Virus record (IMG/VR): IMGVR_UViG_3300021961_000575
Coordinates: 1 to 25,505 of that record
DNA: 25,505 nt
Direction: 5' to 3' (one strand)
Origin: a virus
In this document: positions 1 to 8,112 of the stretch, in pieces
How positions within the stretch are numbered: position 1 is the first letter of the stretch
Layout: the number at the start of each line of letters is the position of its first letter
Position numbers and translations under genes: made by a program
The notes under the pieces: generated by a model
What the model was told of the DNA's origin: nothing
What the model saw: the letters and a program-made list of their open reading frames with translations, nothing else
Database searches by the model: none

Positions 1-11
1 AATAAATATTA

Positions 12-1721
12 CTAGCCGTCGCAAGAAACGCAATCTACAGTGCGAGATCCAAGATCTCCTTTAATTACTGAGTCAGTGCGTAAGTAATACAATGTCTTAA
101 TTCCTAATTTCCATGCCTCCATATGCACCTGATTGATCCATTTTGGTGAATCAGTTGGGTCAAATGACAAGTTAAGTGATTGAGTTTGGTCAATATATTT
201 TTGACGTACTGCGGCTTGTTGAACTAGAGCTAACTGATTGATTTCTGGGAAGGTTAAGAATACTTCTTTTTCTTCTTCAGTTAGGATTTCATGAGATAGA
301 TTCTGTACTGAACCATTGTCAGCTAGAATTTGATCCCATACTTTACTATTGTTTTTACCTTTAGATTCAAGTAATGCTTCTAATTCTGGATTTTTAACAA
401 TGAATGTTCCTTTAGCACCGTTAAATACGTAAACGTTTGCTGGTTGAGGTTCAATACCTGCTGAACATGAATTAATACGTGAATTAGATACAGTAGGAGC
501 GATTGCTAACAAGTGTGTATTTCTCATACCTGTTCCTTTACACCAAGCTGGCTCACCATATTCCATAGCCATTTTACGTGAAGCTGCTTCAGCTTGCATT
601 TTAATTTGGCTGAAGATAGTATGAGTCCAAGCTGTTGAAGCGATTGAGTTAAATGGCAAATTCTTTTGTTGTAAGAAAGTATGCCAACCCATTACTCCTA
701 AACCTAATGCTCTACCTTTTTTAGCGTGACGATGAGAACGAATCATTGATTCTTTACCATTAGTCTTTTGGATAAATTCTTCCATTACACCATCCAAGAA
801 ATAAATAGAAGTTTCTACTAGGTCAGTGTCTTTCCATTCATCGTACTTAGCTAAGTTAAGTGAAGATAAACAACAAATGAATGAGTGTTCTTCGTCTGTA
901 TGAAGTGTAATTTCAGTACAGATATTAGTCATTGAAACATTCAAGTTGTTCATTCTATATGCTAACGGATTATCTTTGTTAACATTATCACTGAACATGA
1001 TGTATGGTTCTCCGGTTTCAACTCGTGATTTAAGTATTTCTAACCATAGTGACATAGCCTCGCTGTCTCGGTCATTTAAGCGCTTCATAAACGCATCATC
1101 AACAACTACTGCTTGGTGTAGGTTAAGACATTGGCGGTTTGGGTCTCCTTTAGGTCTACGAATTTGAAGAAACTCATGAATATCTTTATGGTTGATATCT
1201 AAGTTTACGGATGCAGCTCCTCGTCTAACAGAACCTTGGTTAGTGGCAATGATAGTGGAGTCATAGATTTTAGCCCATGGTACAACGCCTTCTGACTTCC
1301 CATTTCCTGTGATATGAGCACCTCTTGGTCGAATGCGGCTAAGCGAGATTCCAACTCCCCCGCCGTAGGAAGTAAGACGCATAAGTTCAGCGTTAGTGAG
1401 TCCAATTCCGCGGACACTATCCGGGGTATCGATACCAAAGCAGCTAATAGGTAAGCCTCTATCAGTACCAGTATTGGAAAGAACAGGAGACGCCAGTCCA
1501 ATCCAACCGTTCCAGATGTATTTAAAAAACTTGTTTTCAAGGTCAGGTCTATTTAATCGTTGTGCAACCGCGTGAGCAACTCGTCTGTATGCTTTTTTAG
1601 GTGTTTCACCTGGGAGCAAATAACCCTTTGAGATAGTGCTGAGAGCTACCTCATCCATATACTCAGGATAGTCTTTACCTCTTTCCCAAGTTGTAAAATC
1701 AGCTACTAAATTATTGTCCAT
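12..1721 (-). CDS. nrdA: Ribonucleoside-diphosphate reductase, large (alpha) subunit, class I
   Basis: Catalytic subunit of class I ribonucleotide reductase, which reduces ribonucleoside diphosphates to deoxy forms for phage DNA synthesis. It pairs with NrdB encoded upstream. Visible in the 569 residues: active-site N266-x-C268-x-E270 (NICTE), redox cysteines C94 (ISCFG) and C283/C284, the radical-transfer pair Y545-Y546, and a C-terminal CVSC (C564, C567) that would receive electrons from thioredoxin or glutaredoxin. It is about 190 residues shorter than E. coli NrdA (761). The N-terminus begins directly with the core helical region, so the dATP-sensing ATP-cone appears to be missing. The ATG lies 2 bp after the stop of the 173-residue gene, so the two are co-transcribed. 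There is no Shine-Dalgarno sequence. The family assignment is secure. Confidence 0.96.
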   Translation of the reverse strand: MDNNLVADFTTWERGKDYPEYMDEVALSTISKGYLLPGETPKKAYRRVAHAVAQRLNRPDLENKFFKYIWNGWIGLASPVLSNTGTDRGLPISCFGIDTPDSVRGIGLTNAELMRLTSYGGGVGISLSRIRPRGAHITGNGKSEGVVPWAKIYDSTIIATNQGSVRRGAASVNLDINHKDIHEFLQIRRPKGDPNRQCLNLHQAVVVDDAFMKRLNDRDSEAMSLWLEILKSRVETGEPYIMFSDNVNKDNPLAYRMNNLNVSMTNICTEITLHTDEEHSFICCLSSLNLAKYDEWKDTDLVETSIYFLDGVMEEFIQKTNGKESMIRSHRHAKKGRALGLGVMGWHTFLQQKNLPFNSIASTAWTHTIFSQIKMQAEAASRKMAMEYGEPAWCKGTGMRNTHLLAIAPTVSNSRINSCSAGIEPQPANVYVFNGAKGTFIVKNPELEALLESKGKNNSKVWDQILADNGSVQNLSHEILTEEEKEVFLTFPEINQLALVQQAAVRQKYIDQTQSLNLSFDPTDSPKWINQVHMEAWKLGIKTLYYLRTDSVIKGDLGSRTVDCVSCDG

Positions 1722-1723
1722 TG

Positions 1724-2245
1724 TTATTTTGTTTTTATTAAGATAAAACCATCTCTATGAGTATCCGAGCCGTAGTTAGGAATCTGGTTGAGTTGTTTTT
1801 GAATAAATGCTTTGTATAGATTTGATTTCTTAGAGATATCTTTACTATCTAATTCTTTTGGAGTGCCTTGAATATACAATCCATCTATTTCGTTTGTATT
1901 TATAAAATTCTTTATAATATCTACTACTGTTGATAGAATTGTAAGTAAAGTTCTTAAATCAGATTTAGCAAATTGAATATCAGTTCCTGAGATAGCATAT
2001 CCTACATTGTATATATTTTCTAGGTTTCTATATTTCTGAGGTAGGTAGAATAGCTTATGCTCATCTTCGATAAATTTATCAAATTCTACAGTCGCTACTT
2101 CTGTAAAATCACCTATGTCAACTAAAAATTTATATTTGGTTGGAGATACTTTAGTCCATTTTAAAGGTGGAATATTTGCTTCTCCAATCTCTTTTAGTAG
2201 AATTTCTTCAACTAAAGGTATAAGTAAAGTTTTATGGGTCGCCAT
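1724..2245 (-). CDS. Unknown 173-residue protein between nrdB and nrdA
   Basis: I do not recognise this protein. It is 173 residues, soluble-looking, with no signal peptide, membrane segment or cysteine. The first half is rich in beta-type residues (KYKFLVDIGDFTEVATVEF), a helix-prone stretch follows (LRTLLTILSTVVDIIKNFI), and it ends in a basic/polar tail with HRDGFILIKTK. It sits 44 bp after nrdB and 2 bp before nrdA in the same direction, so it is almost certainly part of the same transcript. Position alone does not show a role in nucleotide metabolism, because phages often carry unrelated small genes between nrd genes. The start at 2245 is the only ATG that gives the full frame. It has no Shine-Dalgarno sequence. 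Confidence 0.8.
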   Translation of the reverse strand: MATHKTLLIPLVEEILLKEIGEANIPPLKWTKVSPTKYKFLVDIGDFTEVATVEFDKFIEDEHKLFYLPQKYRNLENIYNVGYAISGTDIQFAKSDLRTLLTILSTVVDIIKNFINTNEIDGLYIQGTPKELDSKDISKKSNLYKAFIQKQLNQIPNYGSDTHRDGFILIKTK

Positions 2246-2289
2246 TTTAATGATGTGAAATAGTTTCTAAAAATGCTCTAACTAATTTT

Positions 2290-3276
2290 TTAAAAAATAC
2301 TTTCATCCCAAGTCATGTGTCCTTTAGAGTAATTAGTTACTCGGTTAGCAAAGAAATCAGTGTGTTGCTTTCCAGCTGAAAGAGCATCAAACCACTTCAT
2401 ACGCTCAACCGCTGTCATATCAATATTGGAAACAATTGGATTGTAACCAAGGTCACCTAGTTTTGTATTAACTCGGTTTTTGATAAAATGCTGCAGGTCA
2501 TATTTTGAACAACCTTCTAAATCACCTAACTCATATACTTTGTCAATAAAGTCAAGTTCAAGTTTAAGAGACAACAAAGCGGCTTCATTAATTGCGGCTT
2601 CTAGTTCTTTTGTTTTAAGATATGGATTTTCTTCAACTAATGTTCTAAATAACCAACAACCTGCTTCTGAGTGCATCGATTCATCTCTAATAGACCATTC
2701 AACAATTTGACCTACTCCTTTAAGTTTGTTACGCATTTTAAAGCTTAACAACACAGCAAATGAAGAAAATAAATTAACACCTTCAGTAAATGCTGAGAAG
2801 ATAGCTAATGATTTAGCAATTTCATGAAGATCTTTTTCACCTTCAAAACTATCTCTAACAAGCATAAGATTTTCAATTTTGGCCATTGTAGTCTCATCCT
2901 CAAGGAATTCTGAGAAGTCATCAAGTCCAAGTGTCTCATTTAATAAAGAGTAAGCTTCAGCATGAATAGTTTCCATACTACCAAAGGTAGTTGCCATCAT
3001 GATAACTTCAGGCTTACGGAACCATTTTGTTACTAATCCTGACCAATAATCATTTACAATAGTTTCTGTTTGAGCAAATCCTTTTAAAATTGAGCCAATA
3101 ATGTTTTTTTCTGTTTCATTTAAATTCTGTTTCCAGTCATTCAAATCAGACATCATAGGCACTTCAGTATGTAACCAGTGGGCTTGTTGTTGATTAAGCC
3201 AGTATTCGTAAGCTTGTGGATATTCAAAAGGTTTGTAGACAATCCTCTCATGCAATAGATTTGATTTCTTTGCCAT
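2290..3276 (-). CDS. nrdB: Ribonucleoside-diphosphate reductase, small (beta) subunit, class I
   Basis: Radical-generating subunit of class I ribonucleotide reductase. A di-metal centre oxidises a tyrosine, and the radical is passed to NrdA. Of the 328 residues, the ligand set can be read as E71 (AQTETIV), E102 and H105 (METIHAEAY), E165 (FTEGVNLF), and E199 and H202 (RDESMH). The radical tyrosine is Y109, at the normal spacing of seven after E102. The first ligand is Glu where E. coli NrdB has Asp84, a change also known in other lineages. The length is close to that of short phage and bacterial NrdB proteins. The gene follows the helicase gene by 12 bp and precedes the unknown 173-residue gene and nrdA. 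No Shine-Dalgarno sequence is seen before the ATG. Confidence 0.96.
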   Translation of the reverse strand: MAKKSNLLHERIVYKPFEYPQAYEYWLNQQQAHWLHTEVPMMSDLNDWKQNLNETEKNIIGSILKGFAQTETIVNDYWSGLVTKWFRKPEVIMMATTFGSMETIHAEAYSLLNETLGLDDFSEFLEDETTMAKIENLMLVRDSFEGEKDLHEIAKSLAIFSAFTEGVNLFSSFAVLLSFKMRNKLKGVGQIVEWSIRDESMHSEAGCWLFRTLVEENPYLKTKELEAAINEAALLSLKLELDFIDKVYELGDLEGCSKYDLQHFIKNRVNTKLGDLGYNPIVSNIDMTAVERMKWFDALSAGKQHTDFFANRVTNYSKGHMTWDESIF

Positions 3277-3288
3277 TGTAAAAGTTTA

Positions 3289-4644
3289 TTAATTATTTAG
3301 GAAAAAGCTATTAAACTGTCGTAACGTTTCTTTTTCAGAGTCAGTAACTTCACCATATGAAGGCTTAGTGGCTGGAGTGATTGTCTCCAATTCATCGTCA
3401 GAAATGATTTCAAAGGCACCAGTTGAGGTATCAATCTTAGCTCCATATGTTAAACCATCCATTCCGTATCTATTCTTCATAATATGCCACCTTCCGGTGC
3501 CGTTAACTTTATCTTCTCTTTTGCGACTTAAGGAAGCGCCAAAATCAATAATCATGATTTTGTCATAAGAGCCCGCTGCCTTATCTCCTTCAATTACATC
3601 GTCTTTTGCTCCAGCTCTATTGACTTGAGAAACAGACCAAATTGGGATATTAAGCTCGCGGGCCAATCCTTTTGTGCTAGTATAAATATCATCTATCTCG
3701 TCCTTACGTTCACGATTGTTTCTCTTTGAGCGAAGAAGATCAACATAGTCGATAATAATCAAGTCAGGTTTAAAATCAAGGTCAATACATTTCTTGATAT
3801 GAGCTTCAACTGTAGATATAGATGCCTTACCTGGTGCGTATTCTTTAATGATTAGATTACCTGGTAGTTTTTCTAGTACTTTTTCTACCTTAGCTTTGTT
3901 CGGAATGATGACGTTTACTGGAATCTGAGTAAAGTAGGCGTCATATCGTCTACCAACATAATCCTCACCTAATTCAAGAGTGTAATGGATTACATTAAAA
4001 CCCATTCTAACAGCATGACCACCTAGAGCAACTAGCGCCCAAGATTTACCACCTCCTGGATTACCAAATATAAGACCAAAATCTCCATTTCCGAGACCAC
4101 CTTGAAGTAGTTCGTTAAATTCATTCCAAGGAGTTGGAATTGTAATCCTATGTTCTTCACGATATCGTGTTTCCAAATCTTTATTGTACTCATGACCTAA
4201 ATTTTTATCTTGACCTGCTTTCATTGCTGATTCAATCATAAACTTGATTGAGTCATAATCTCCAGCTTGTAGTAAATCTACTGATTGTAGTAGTGCTTTT
4301 TTTAGCATTTGGTTTTTACAGAATGCAGAGAACTCTTCTTCAACATAAGCTAGGTCATCTGTTTCCTTATATGCTTCTCGAAGTTGTTCTTTAACTGCAA
4401 TCTGTAGAACCTCATTTTCTAATTTTTTTAGTTCTACTTTAAGTACCTCTAGAGACGGTGTTGTGTGGTACTTGTCATAGTATTTTAGGATTTCTTTAAT
4501 AATCCATTTATGTGCCTGATTGTCAAAGTATTCTTCACTAACAATATCATGGATATTAGTTAGGAAGTTTTTACTATTGAGTAGGGCAGCTAGAACCTTG
4601 ACTTGAAAGCCAGGTCCATATTGATTAATGTCTCTTAATGTCAT
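3289..4644 (-). CDS. Replicative DNA helicase, DnaB/T4 gp41-like
   Basis: Hexameric 5'-3' helicase that unwinds DNA at the phage fork. The N-terminal region (1 to about 150) is a helical DnaB-N-like domain. The C-terminal RecA-fold ATPase has Walker A GNPGGGKS (194-201), a catalytic Glu in TLELGED (222-228), Walker B LIIIDY (295-300), SQVNRAG (339-345) and the KNRYGMDG motif (390-397) typical of DnaB/gp41 helicases. At 451 residues it matches gp41 (475) and DnaB (471). It lies 4 bp after the 5' exonuclease gene and 12 bp before nrdB, so it is part of the replication operon. No primase (gp61-like) gene is visible in the window. The start ATG at 4644 lacks a Shine-Dalgarno sequence. Confidence 0.94.
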   Translation of the reverse strand: MTLRDINQYGPGFQVKVLAALLNSKNFLTNIHDIVSEEYFDNQAHKWIIKEILKYYDKYHTTPSLEVLKVELKKLENEVLQIAVKEQLREAYKETDDLAYVEEEFSAFCKNQMLKKALLQSVDLLQAGDYDSIKFMIESAMKAGQDKNLGHEYNKDLETRYREEHRITIPTPWNEFNELLQGGLGNGDFGLIFGNPGGGKSWALVALGGHAVRMGFNVIHYTLELGEDYVGRRYDAYFTQIPVNVIIPNKAKVEKVLEKLPGNLIIKEYAPGKASISTVEAHIKKCIDLDFKPDLIIIDYVDLLRSKRNNRERKDEIDDIYTSTKGLARELNIPIWSVSQVNRAGAKDDVIEGDKAAGSYDKIMIIDFGASLSRKREDKVNGTGRWHIMKNRYGMDGLTYGAKIDTSTGAFEIISDDELETITPATKPSYGEVTDSEKETLRQFNSFFLNN

Positions 4645-4648
4645 GTAA

Positions 4649-5689
4649 CTATTTGTTATAACTAATTAGATCTTTAAAGGTTGATTGAGTCCAAAACTCA
4701 ACATTCTTTATAAGATGTCGTAAACCGTCTTCGTTGTAAAATTTTATAAATACTACAGTGTTAAGGTCAGGTGCGAGTTCTTCAATTACTTCACTTATAA
4801 ACTCCCTATCATTATCATCAATCATAGGATTATGTAAGTTCATAACTTTGTAACTCTTTTCTAATTCTTCAAAATCATGTAACAGGCGAGCATAAATTAT
4901 ATTTTCTTTTAATTTAACCTCACTGATGTCATATAGATCTTGTAAAGTAATTGGTCGTTGTCCTAGTTCAGGAAATAGTTTGTGTAATTTCTTTTCACCT
5001 AGTCCTTTCAATCCTTTTACCTTATCTGAATTATCACCTAACAGTGTTTTATAATATATAAAATTTTCAGCCAATACGCCAAACTTTTCTTGTACAGTAG
5101 ATGGAGTATAGTAATCTTTTTCAATTGGACGATATACAGTAATGTTATCATTTACTAGCTGAATAAAGTCACGGTCACTAGAGACAATGAATACCTTTGA
5201 ATCATATTTTTCAGCTAAGGTTGTAGATAACTGGGCTATAACGTCGTCCGCTTCAACTTTATCAATGGATATGGTCTTGACAGGTAAGCACTTAAGATAA
5301 TGGATTAGACGGACTAACTGGTTGACTTTAGCGTCATGCTCGTCCTCAATATTATCAAAAGCATCCCAGTTTGTAATTCTAGTCAGATGTCGATCTGCCT
5401 TATATTCTGGGATTAGATTTTTACGGTTAACTGTTGAACCAACTCCATCAAACACAATATAAACGGAGGTGGGATCCATTCGACCTATTAGTGTACCTAA
5501 CGATCGAAGGAACCCACCAAGACCCCCTACATGAGCACCAGTCTCGTTAACGAATCCCAACATGGCAAAGTTTCTAAAGAACAAGTTCAAAGCATCAATA
5601 ACTAGAACTCGGCTGTGCCTGTTTAAGGATTCGGTGTCATTCTCCTCAACAACATTATCAAGGAGTGCTAAGAGGTCTTTTTTATCCAT
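4649..5689 (-). CDS. 5'-3' exonuclease / RNase H (FEN/PIN family)
   Basis: Structure-specific 5' nuclease of the T4 RNase H / PolI 5'-exonuclease / FEN family, which removes RNA primers and flaps from lagging-strand fragments. The acidic metal-binding residues are visible: D32 (VIDALN), D81 (VFDG), E146/D148/D149 (VEADDV), D172/D174 (SSDRD), D219 and D222 (LGDNSD). A helix-hairpin-helix follows (VKGLKGLGEKKL, about 224-235). Its 346 residues fit T4 Rnh (305) with a longer N-terminus. In this phage the function is separate from the family A polymerase, whereas bacterial PolI carries both. The gene is 2 bp from the recombinase gene and 4 bp from the helicase gene, forming a tight operon. Confidence 0.92.
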   Translation of the reverse strand: MDKKDLLALLDNVVEENDTESLNRHSRVLVIDALNLFFRNFAMLGFVNETGAHVGGLGGFLRSLGTLIGRMDPTSVYIVFDGVGSTVNRKNLIPEYKADRHLTRITNWDAFDNIEDEHDAKVNQLVRLIHYLKCLPVKTISIDKVEADDVIAQLSTTLAEKYDSKVFIVSSDRDFIQLVNDNITVYRPIEKDYYTPSTVQEKFGVLAENFIYYKTLLGDNSDKVKGLKGLGEKKLHKLFPELGQRPITLQDLYDISEVKLKENIIYARLLHDFEELEKSYKVMNLHNPMIDDNDREFISEVIEELAPDLNTVVFIKFYNEDGLRHLIKNVEFWTQSTFKDLISYNK

Positions 5690-5691
5690 TT

Positions 5692-6771
5692 TTATTCTGG
5701 TTCGTGTGTGTATTCAGTTGCGTCTATAAATGTATCATTCTCTTCTACGATATCAAAATCCATTCCACCAAGAATGGCACTCCATTCTTTAGCATGCGCA
5801 TCTTTGTATGATTTGATTTCCTTTTCAGAGTCATTTATAAACCCGTGTGGAGTCATAATTATATTACCCCTTGTAGTAATACCATTGATATGGTTCTTAT
5901 CTATCTGAATTTTGGTACGTTTAGCAAATTCAACCTGTTTACCATCCTTAATTGCTTTAATTTTGGAAGTACCAGCATTTGAAACGTTACCAAATGTCAC
6001 TACGAACGTGGCGTCAAACCACATGGCGAAGCCACCTTTATTCATTAGTTTTGGTTGACTCATAGGTGTCTCAGCTTTTGCTGTCCAAACCTTATTGATA
6101 CAAACTAATGTGTTAGTGTAAGGTGAACTTTCCTTACGTGATAAGGTAATACGTTGGTTTACGTTATTACCAAATTGAGTTGACATTGCTCCTGCGTTCC
6201 ATTCGTTATTGTTTTTATTTGAACGAACTGATAATTCACAAGGTACAGAACCAATTGAATCCCACAAGAACATCAAGTCATAAGGTAGGTTACCTTTTTT
6301 CTGTTCATCTAACAAGTCAAGAATAAACGCTGCTACATCTTCAATTGTATGAATAGTTTCACGGTCAGTGTAAAGGAAGAAACCATTGTAATCTGTGATT
6401 TCACCTGTCTCCTCATCAACTACTTCATTTACTTGAAGACCCATCTGCATAACGTGTTCCCAGCTCCATTTCATCTCAGTTGTAATGAATACAGGCAAAA
6501 TACCTGCTTTTTGGGCATTAACAGCTGCTTCAATCAAGGCAGTAGTTTTACCTGTATCAGAGTGACCTCTCAAGAGAACAATGTGTCCTGTTGGAATACC
6601 AGGAACACTTGTTACATCTTGATAAGCGTCTGAAAGTGGTACCCATTTCTGGGGTTTAAACTTAACATTACCACTCAAACCTTTTTTATCCTTGAATTTA
6701 CCAAGGTTAAAACCAGATTTAAGCTCAGCAGATACTGCTGCTGCTAGTTCATCACTTTTTCTTTTTGCCAT
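5692..6771 (-). CDS. UvsX/RecA-like recombinase
   Basis: RecA-family ATPase expected to form filaments on single-stranded DNA and drive recombination-dependent replication, as UvsX does in T4. The core has Walker A GHSDTGKT (69-76), a catalytic Glu in FITTEMKW (E99), and Walker B LMFLWDS (167-172 region). A disordered-looking loop follows (SVRSNKNNNEWNAGAMSTQF, about 181-200), consistent with DNA-binding loop L1. Length is 359 residues (T4 UvsX is 391). The gene lies 2 bp after the gp32-like gene and 2 bp before the 5' exonuclease gene. The order single-strand binding protein, recombinase, nuclease, helicase supports recombination/replication rather than a tail role. UvsX is preferred to cellular RecA because of the phage context and weak match to RecA C-terminal sequence. 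Confidence 0.88.
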   Translation of the reverse strand: MAKRKSDELAAAVSAELKSGFNLGKFKDKKGLSGNVKFKPQKWVPLSDAYQDVTSVPGIPTGHIVLLRGHSDTGKTTALIEAAVNAQKAGILPVFITTEMKWSWEHVMQMGLQVNEVVDEETGEITDYNGFFLYTDRETIHTIEDVAAFILDLLDEQKKGNLPYDLMFLWDSIGSVPCELSVRSNKNNNEWNAGAMSTQFGNNVNQRITLSRKESSPYTNTLVCINKVWTAKAETPMSQPKLMNKGGFAMWFDATFVVTFGNVSNAGTSKIKAIKDGKQVEFAKRTKIQIDKNHINGITTRGNIIMTPHGFINDSEKEIKSYKDAHAKEWSAILGGMDFDIVEENDTFIDATEYTHEPE

Positions 6772-6773
6772 AA

Positions 6774-7595
6774 TCAGAAGGGCAAATCATCAGTTTCTCC
6801 ATCTTCAAACATTGAGTCAAACTTATCTAGTTTGCTCTGCTTAACTGCTTGAGTTGAAGTATTCATTGAATAGTGTGTTTTTGGAACCTCTTCAGCTTCT
6901 TTCTCATCGTCGATGATTTCACCTTCAGCTGGTTCTGGATTGAGCCAGTTTTGAAGAGCAATTTTCATTTCCTCGAATGAGATAGGTTTAAACATTTCCT
7001 TAGGATTAGGTTGATTTTCCAACCATGACTTAACCTCAGAAGCGTCATCAGACATAGGTGAGTTCTTCATTGAAGGACTTACAGTAGTACGATTGTACTT
7101 AGTACCAGTTGATTCAGGACCAACAGTAGTAAGTTTGATATCACGACCTTCGTTTACATCAGTGTAATCACCTACTTCCTCATCAATTGCAAGTTGTAGA
7201 AGAGCCTCATATGTCTCTTTACCAAACTGCCACAAACGAACACCTTTGTCTTCTTCACCACGAACAATAACCGGGGCAAAGTAACGAGCTTTAGGTTCGA
7301 TTTTTTTAGCCAACTTCCAGTTTTCCTTATCGTTGGTCTTTTTCAATTGAGCTGCGAACTCAACAATTGGGTCTTTATCACCCCAGTTAATTGGAGAAAC
7401 CATTACTGGTTTATCAATTCCATAGTGGAAGAACATCTCAGTAAAAGGCATTGACTTATTGTACTTAGAAGGTACAATACGAATGCTTTGTTTACCTACA
7501 GATGGTTTCCAAAATGCTTCCTTTCGCTCACCACCACCTTTATTGGCAGTTTTTTGCATTGCGCCTAGACGCGATCTGATTTCATTTAGATCCAT
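6774..7595 (-). CDS. Single-stranded DNA-binding protein, T4 gp32-like
   Basis: Coats single-stranded DNA and coordinates phage replication and recombination. The N-terminus (LNEIRSRLGAMQ) resembles the gp32 self-association region. An OB-fold-like core follows (KQSIRIVPSKYNKSMPF, aromatics in FTEMFFHYGI, then RYFAPVIVRGEEDKGVRLWQFG). The C-terminal third is acidic (from about 220) and ends in DDLPF. There is no cysteine anywhere in the 273 residues, so the zinc-binding site of T4 gp32 is absent. The terminal DDLPF resembles the DDIPF tip of bacterial SSB. The gene is first of a tight operon and lies just after a hairpin terminator, with its own A/T-rich leader. The gp32 assignment rests on the core pattern, acidic tail and position next to a UvsX-like gene. 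Confidence 0.85.
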   Translation of the reverse strand: MDLNEIRSRLGAMQKTANKGGGERKEAFWKPSVGKQSIRIVPSKYNKSMPFTEMFFHYGIDKPVMVSPINWGDKDPIVEFAAQLKKTNDKENWKLAKKIEPKARYFAPVIVRGEEDKGVRLWQFGKETYEALLQLAIDEEVGDYTDVNEGRDIKLTTVGPESTGTKYNRTTVSPSMKNSPMSDDASEVKSWLENQPNPKEMFKPISFEEMKIALQNWLNPEPAEGEIIDDEKEAEEVPKTHYSMNTSTQAVKQSKLDKFDSMFEDGETDDLPF

Positions 7596-7617
7596 AACTA
7601 TAATTAATAATTGTTTA

Positions 7618-7628
7618 TAACTAAATAT
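7618..7628 (-). promoter_or_regulatory. Weak copy of the putative phage promoter motif before the gp32-like gene
   Basis: The coding strand reads ATATTTAGTTA here, matching the ATATTTATAAT motif found before tail genes at 7 of 11 positions. It lies 22 bp before the ATG. An overlapping TTATAAAC could be a separate -10-like element. This is a tentative call. Confidence 0.3.
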
Positions 7629-7639
7629 ACATAACTAAT

Positions 7640-7652
7640 TTGGCATAGCCAA
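7640..7652. promoter_or_regulatory. 13-bp palindrome in the gp32 leader region
   Basis: TTGGCATAGCCAA is a perfect 5-bp inverted repeat (TTGGC/GCCAA) around a 3-bp centre. It lies between the terminator hairpin and the start of the gp32-like gene, about 45 bp before the ATG. It could be an operator or a small RNA hairpin. T4 gp32 is known to regulate its own translation through a leader structure, but nothing here proves an equivalent. Confidence 0.3.
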
Positions 7653-7660
7653 GTTAAAAT

Positions 7661-7681
7661 AAGCCCTCTTTTGAAGGGCTT
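7661..7681 (-). terminator. Hairpin terminator between the late genes and the gp32 operon
   Basis: A 7-bp perfect stem (AAGCCCT/AGGGCTT) with a 7-base loop, about 30 bp after the stop of the 121-residue gene. On the coding (minus) strand it is followed by ATTTTAAC, a modest U-tract. On the plus strand it is followed by TTTTTA. It may work in both directions. It separates the tail/polymerase transcript from the gp32-to-nrdA operon. Confidence 0.7.
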
Positions 7682-7708
7682 TTTTACTTTATATGTTGGG
7701 GGTATTTT

Positions 7709-8074
7709 TTACATATTATATGAAATACCATAAATGGGTTTACCTGCTATAACTAATTTAAAATTAGAAGCATCACCATATGTATCTTTTACTTTCTTTG
7801 GATTAAATGAAAAATCTAATCCGGCTTCACCTAAACCTGCTATTTCTGCATCCTCGTTTCCATCAGCATCAGCACCGGGTCCTATTTCATAATCGCTCAT
7901 CATTTCCATATCATCTTCATCATATTCGAATTTTGTAGCTAGTTTATTTAAAAGTTCTTGTTTATTTAATTCAAGAAAAGATAAAATATCTGTACCTTCT
8001 TCTTCATTTAAATTTCTAGAATTAGAAGTAAGCTTATTCTCTACTAAGTATTTTTTGTAATCAAAATTGCTCAT
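7709..8074 (-). CDS. Unknown small acidic protein (121 residues)
   Basis: I do not recognise the function. The protein is 121 residues and strongly acidic in the middle (EYDEDDMEMMSDYEIG, then DADGNEDAE). The N-terminus FDYKKYLVENKLTSNS is helix-prone, and the C-terminus FKLVIAGKPIYGISYNM is beta-like. There is no signal peptide, membrane segment or cysteine. It is the last gene before the hairpin terminator at 7661-7681. It has its own copy of the ATATTTATAAT motif 16 bp before its ATG, so it can probably be transcribed separately from the polymerase gene. Its promoter motif is shared with the sheath and tube genes, which hints at late expression. Confidence 0.75.
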   Translation of the reverse strand: MSNFDYKKYLVENKLTSNSRNLNEEEGTDILSFLELNKQELLNKLATKFEYDEDDMEMMSDYEIGPGADADGNEDAEIAGLGEAGLDFSFNPKKVKDTYGDASNFKLVIAGKPIYGISYNM

Positions 8075-8090
8075 TGTGTCTAAATTATTT

Positions 8091-8101
8091 ATTATAAATA
8101 T
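8091..8101 (-). promoter_or_regulatory. Putative phage promoter motif before the 121-residue gene
   Basis: The coding strand reads ATATTTATAAT, identical to the copies before the sheath, tube and 109-residue genes. It lies 16 bp before the ATG in a 38-bp gene-free gap. Confidence 0.5.
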
Positions 8102-8112
8102 ATAAATTTTTA

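Noticed and set aside
946-1167. Plus-strand open frame of 73 codons and similar short plus-strand frames across the window
   Set aside because: All lie opposite strong minus-strand genes, have no promoter or conserved motif, and look like antisense shadows.
1205-1540. Minus-strand 111-codon frame within nrdA
   Set aside because: It is an out-of-frame reading of nrdA, whose catalytic motifs in the main frame are intact.
12-1721. Intein or intron in nrdA or nrdB
   Set aside because: Both are frequent insertion sites in phages, but all active-site motifs are continuous at normal spacing.
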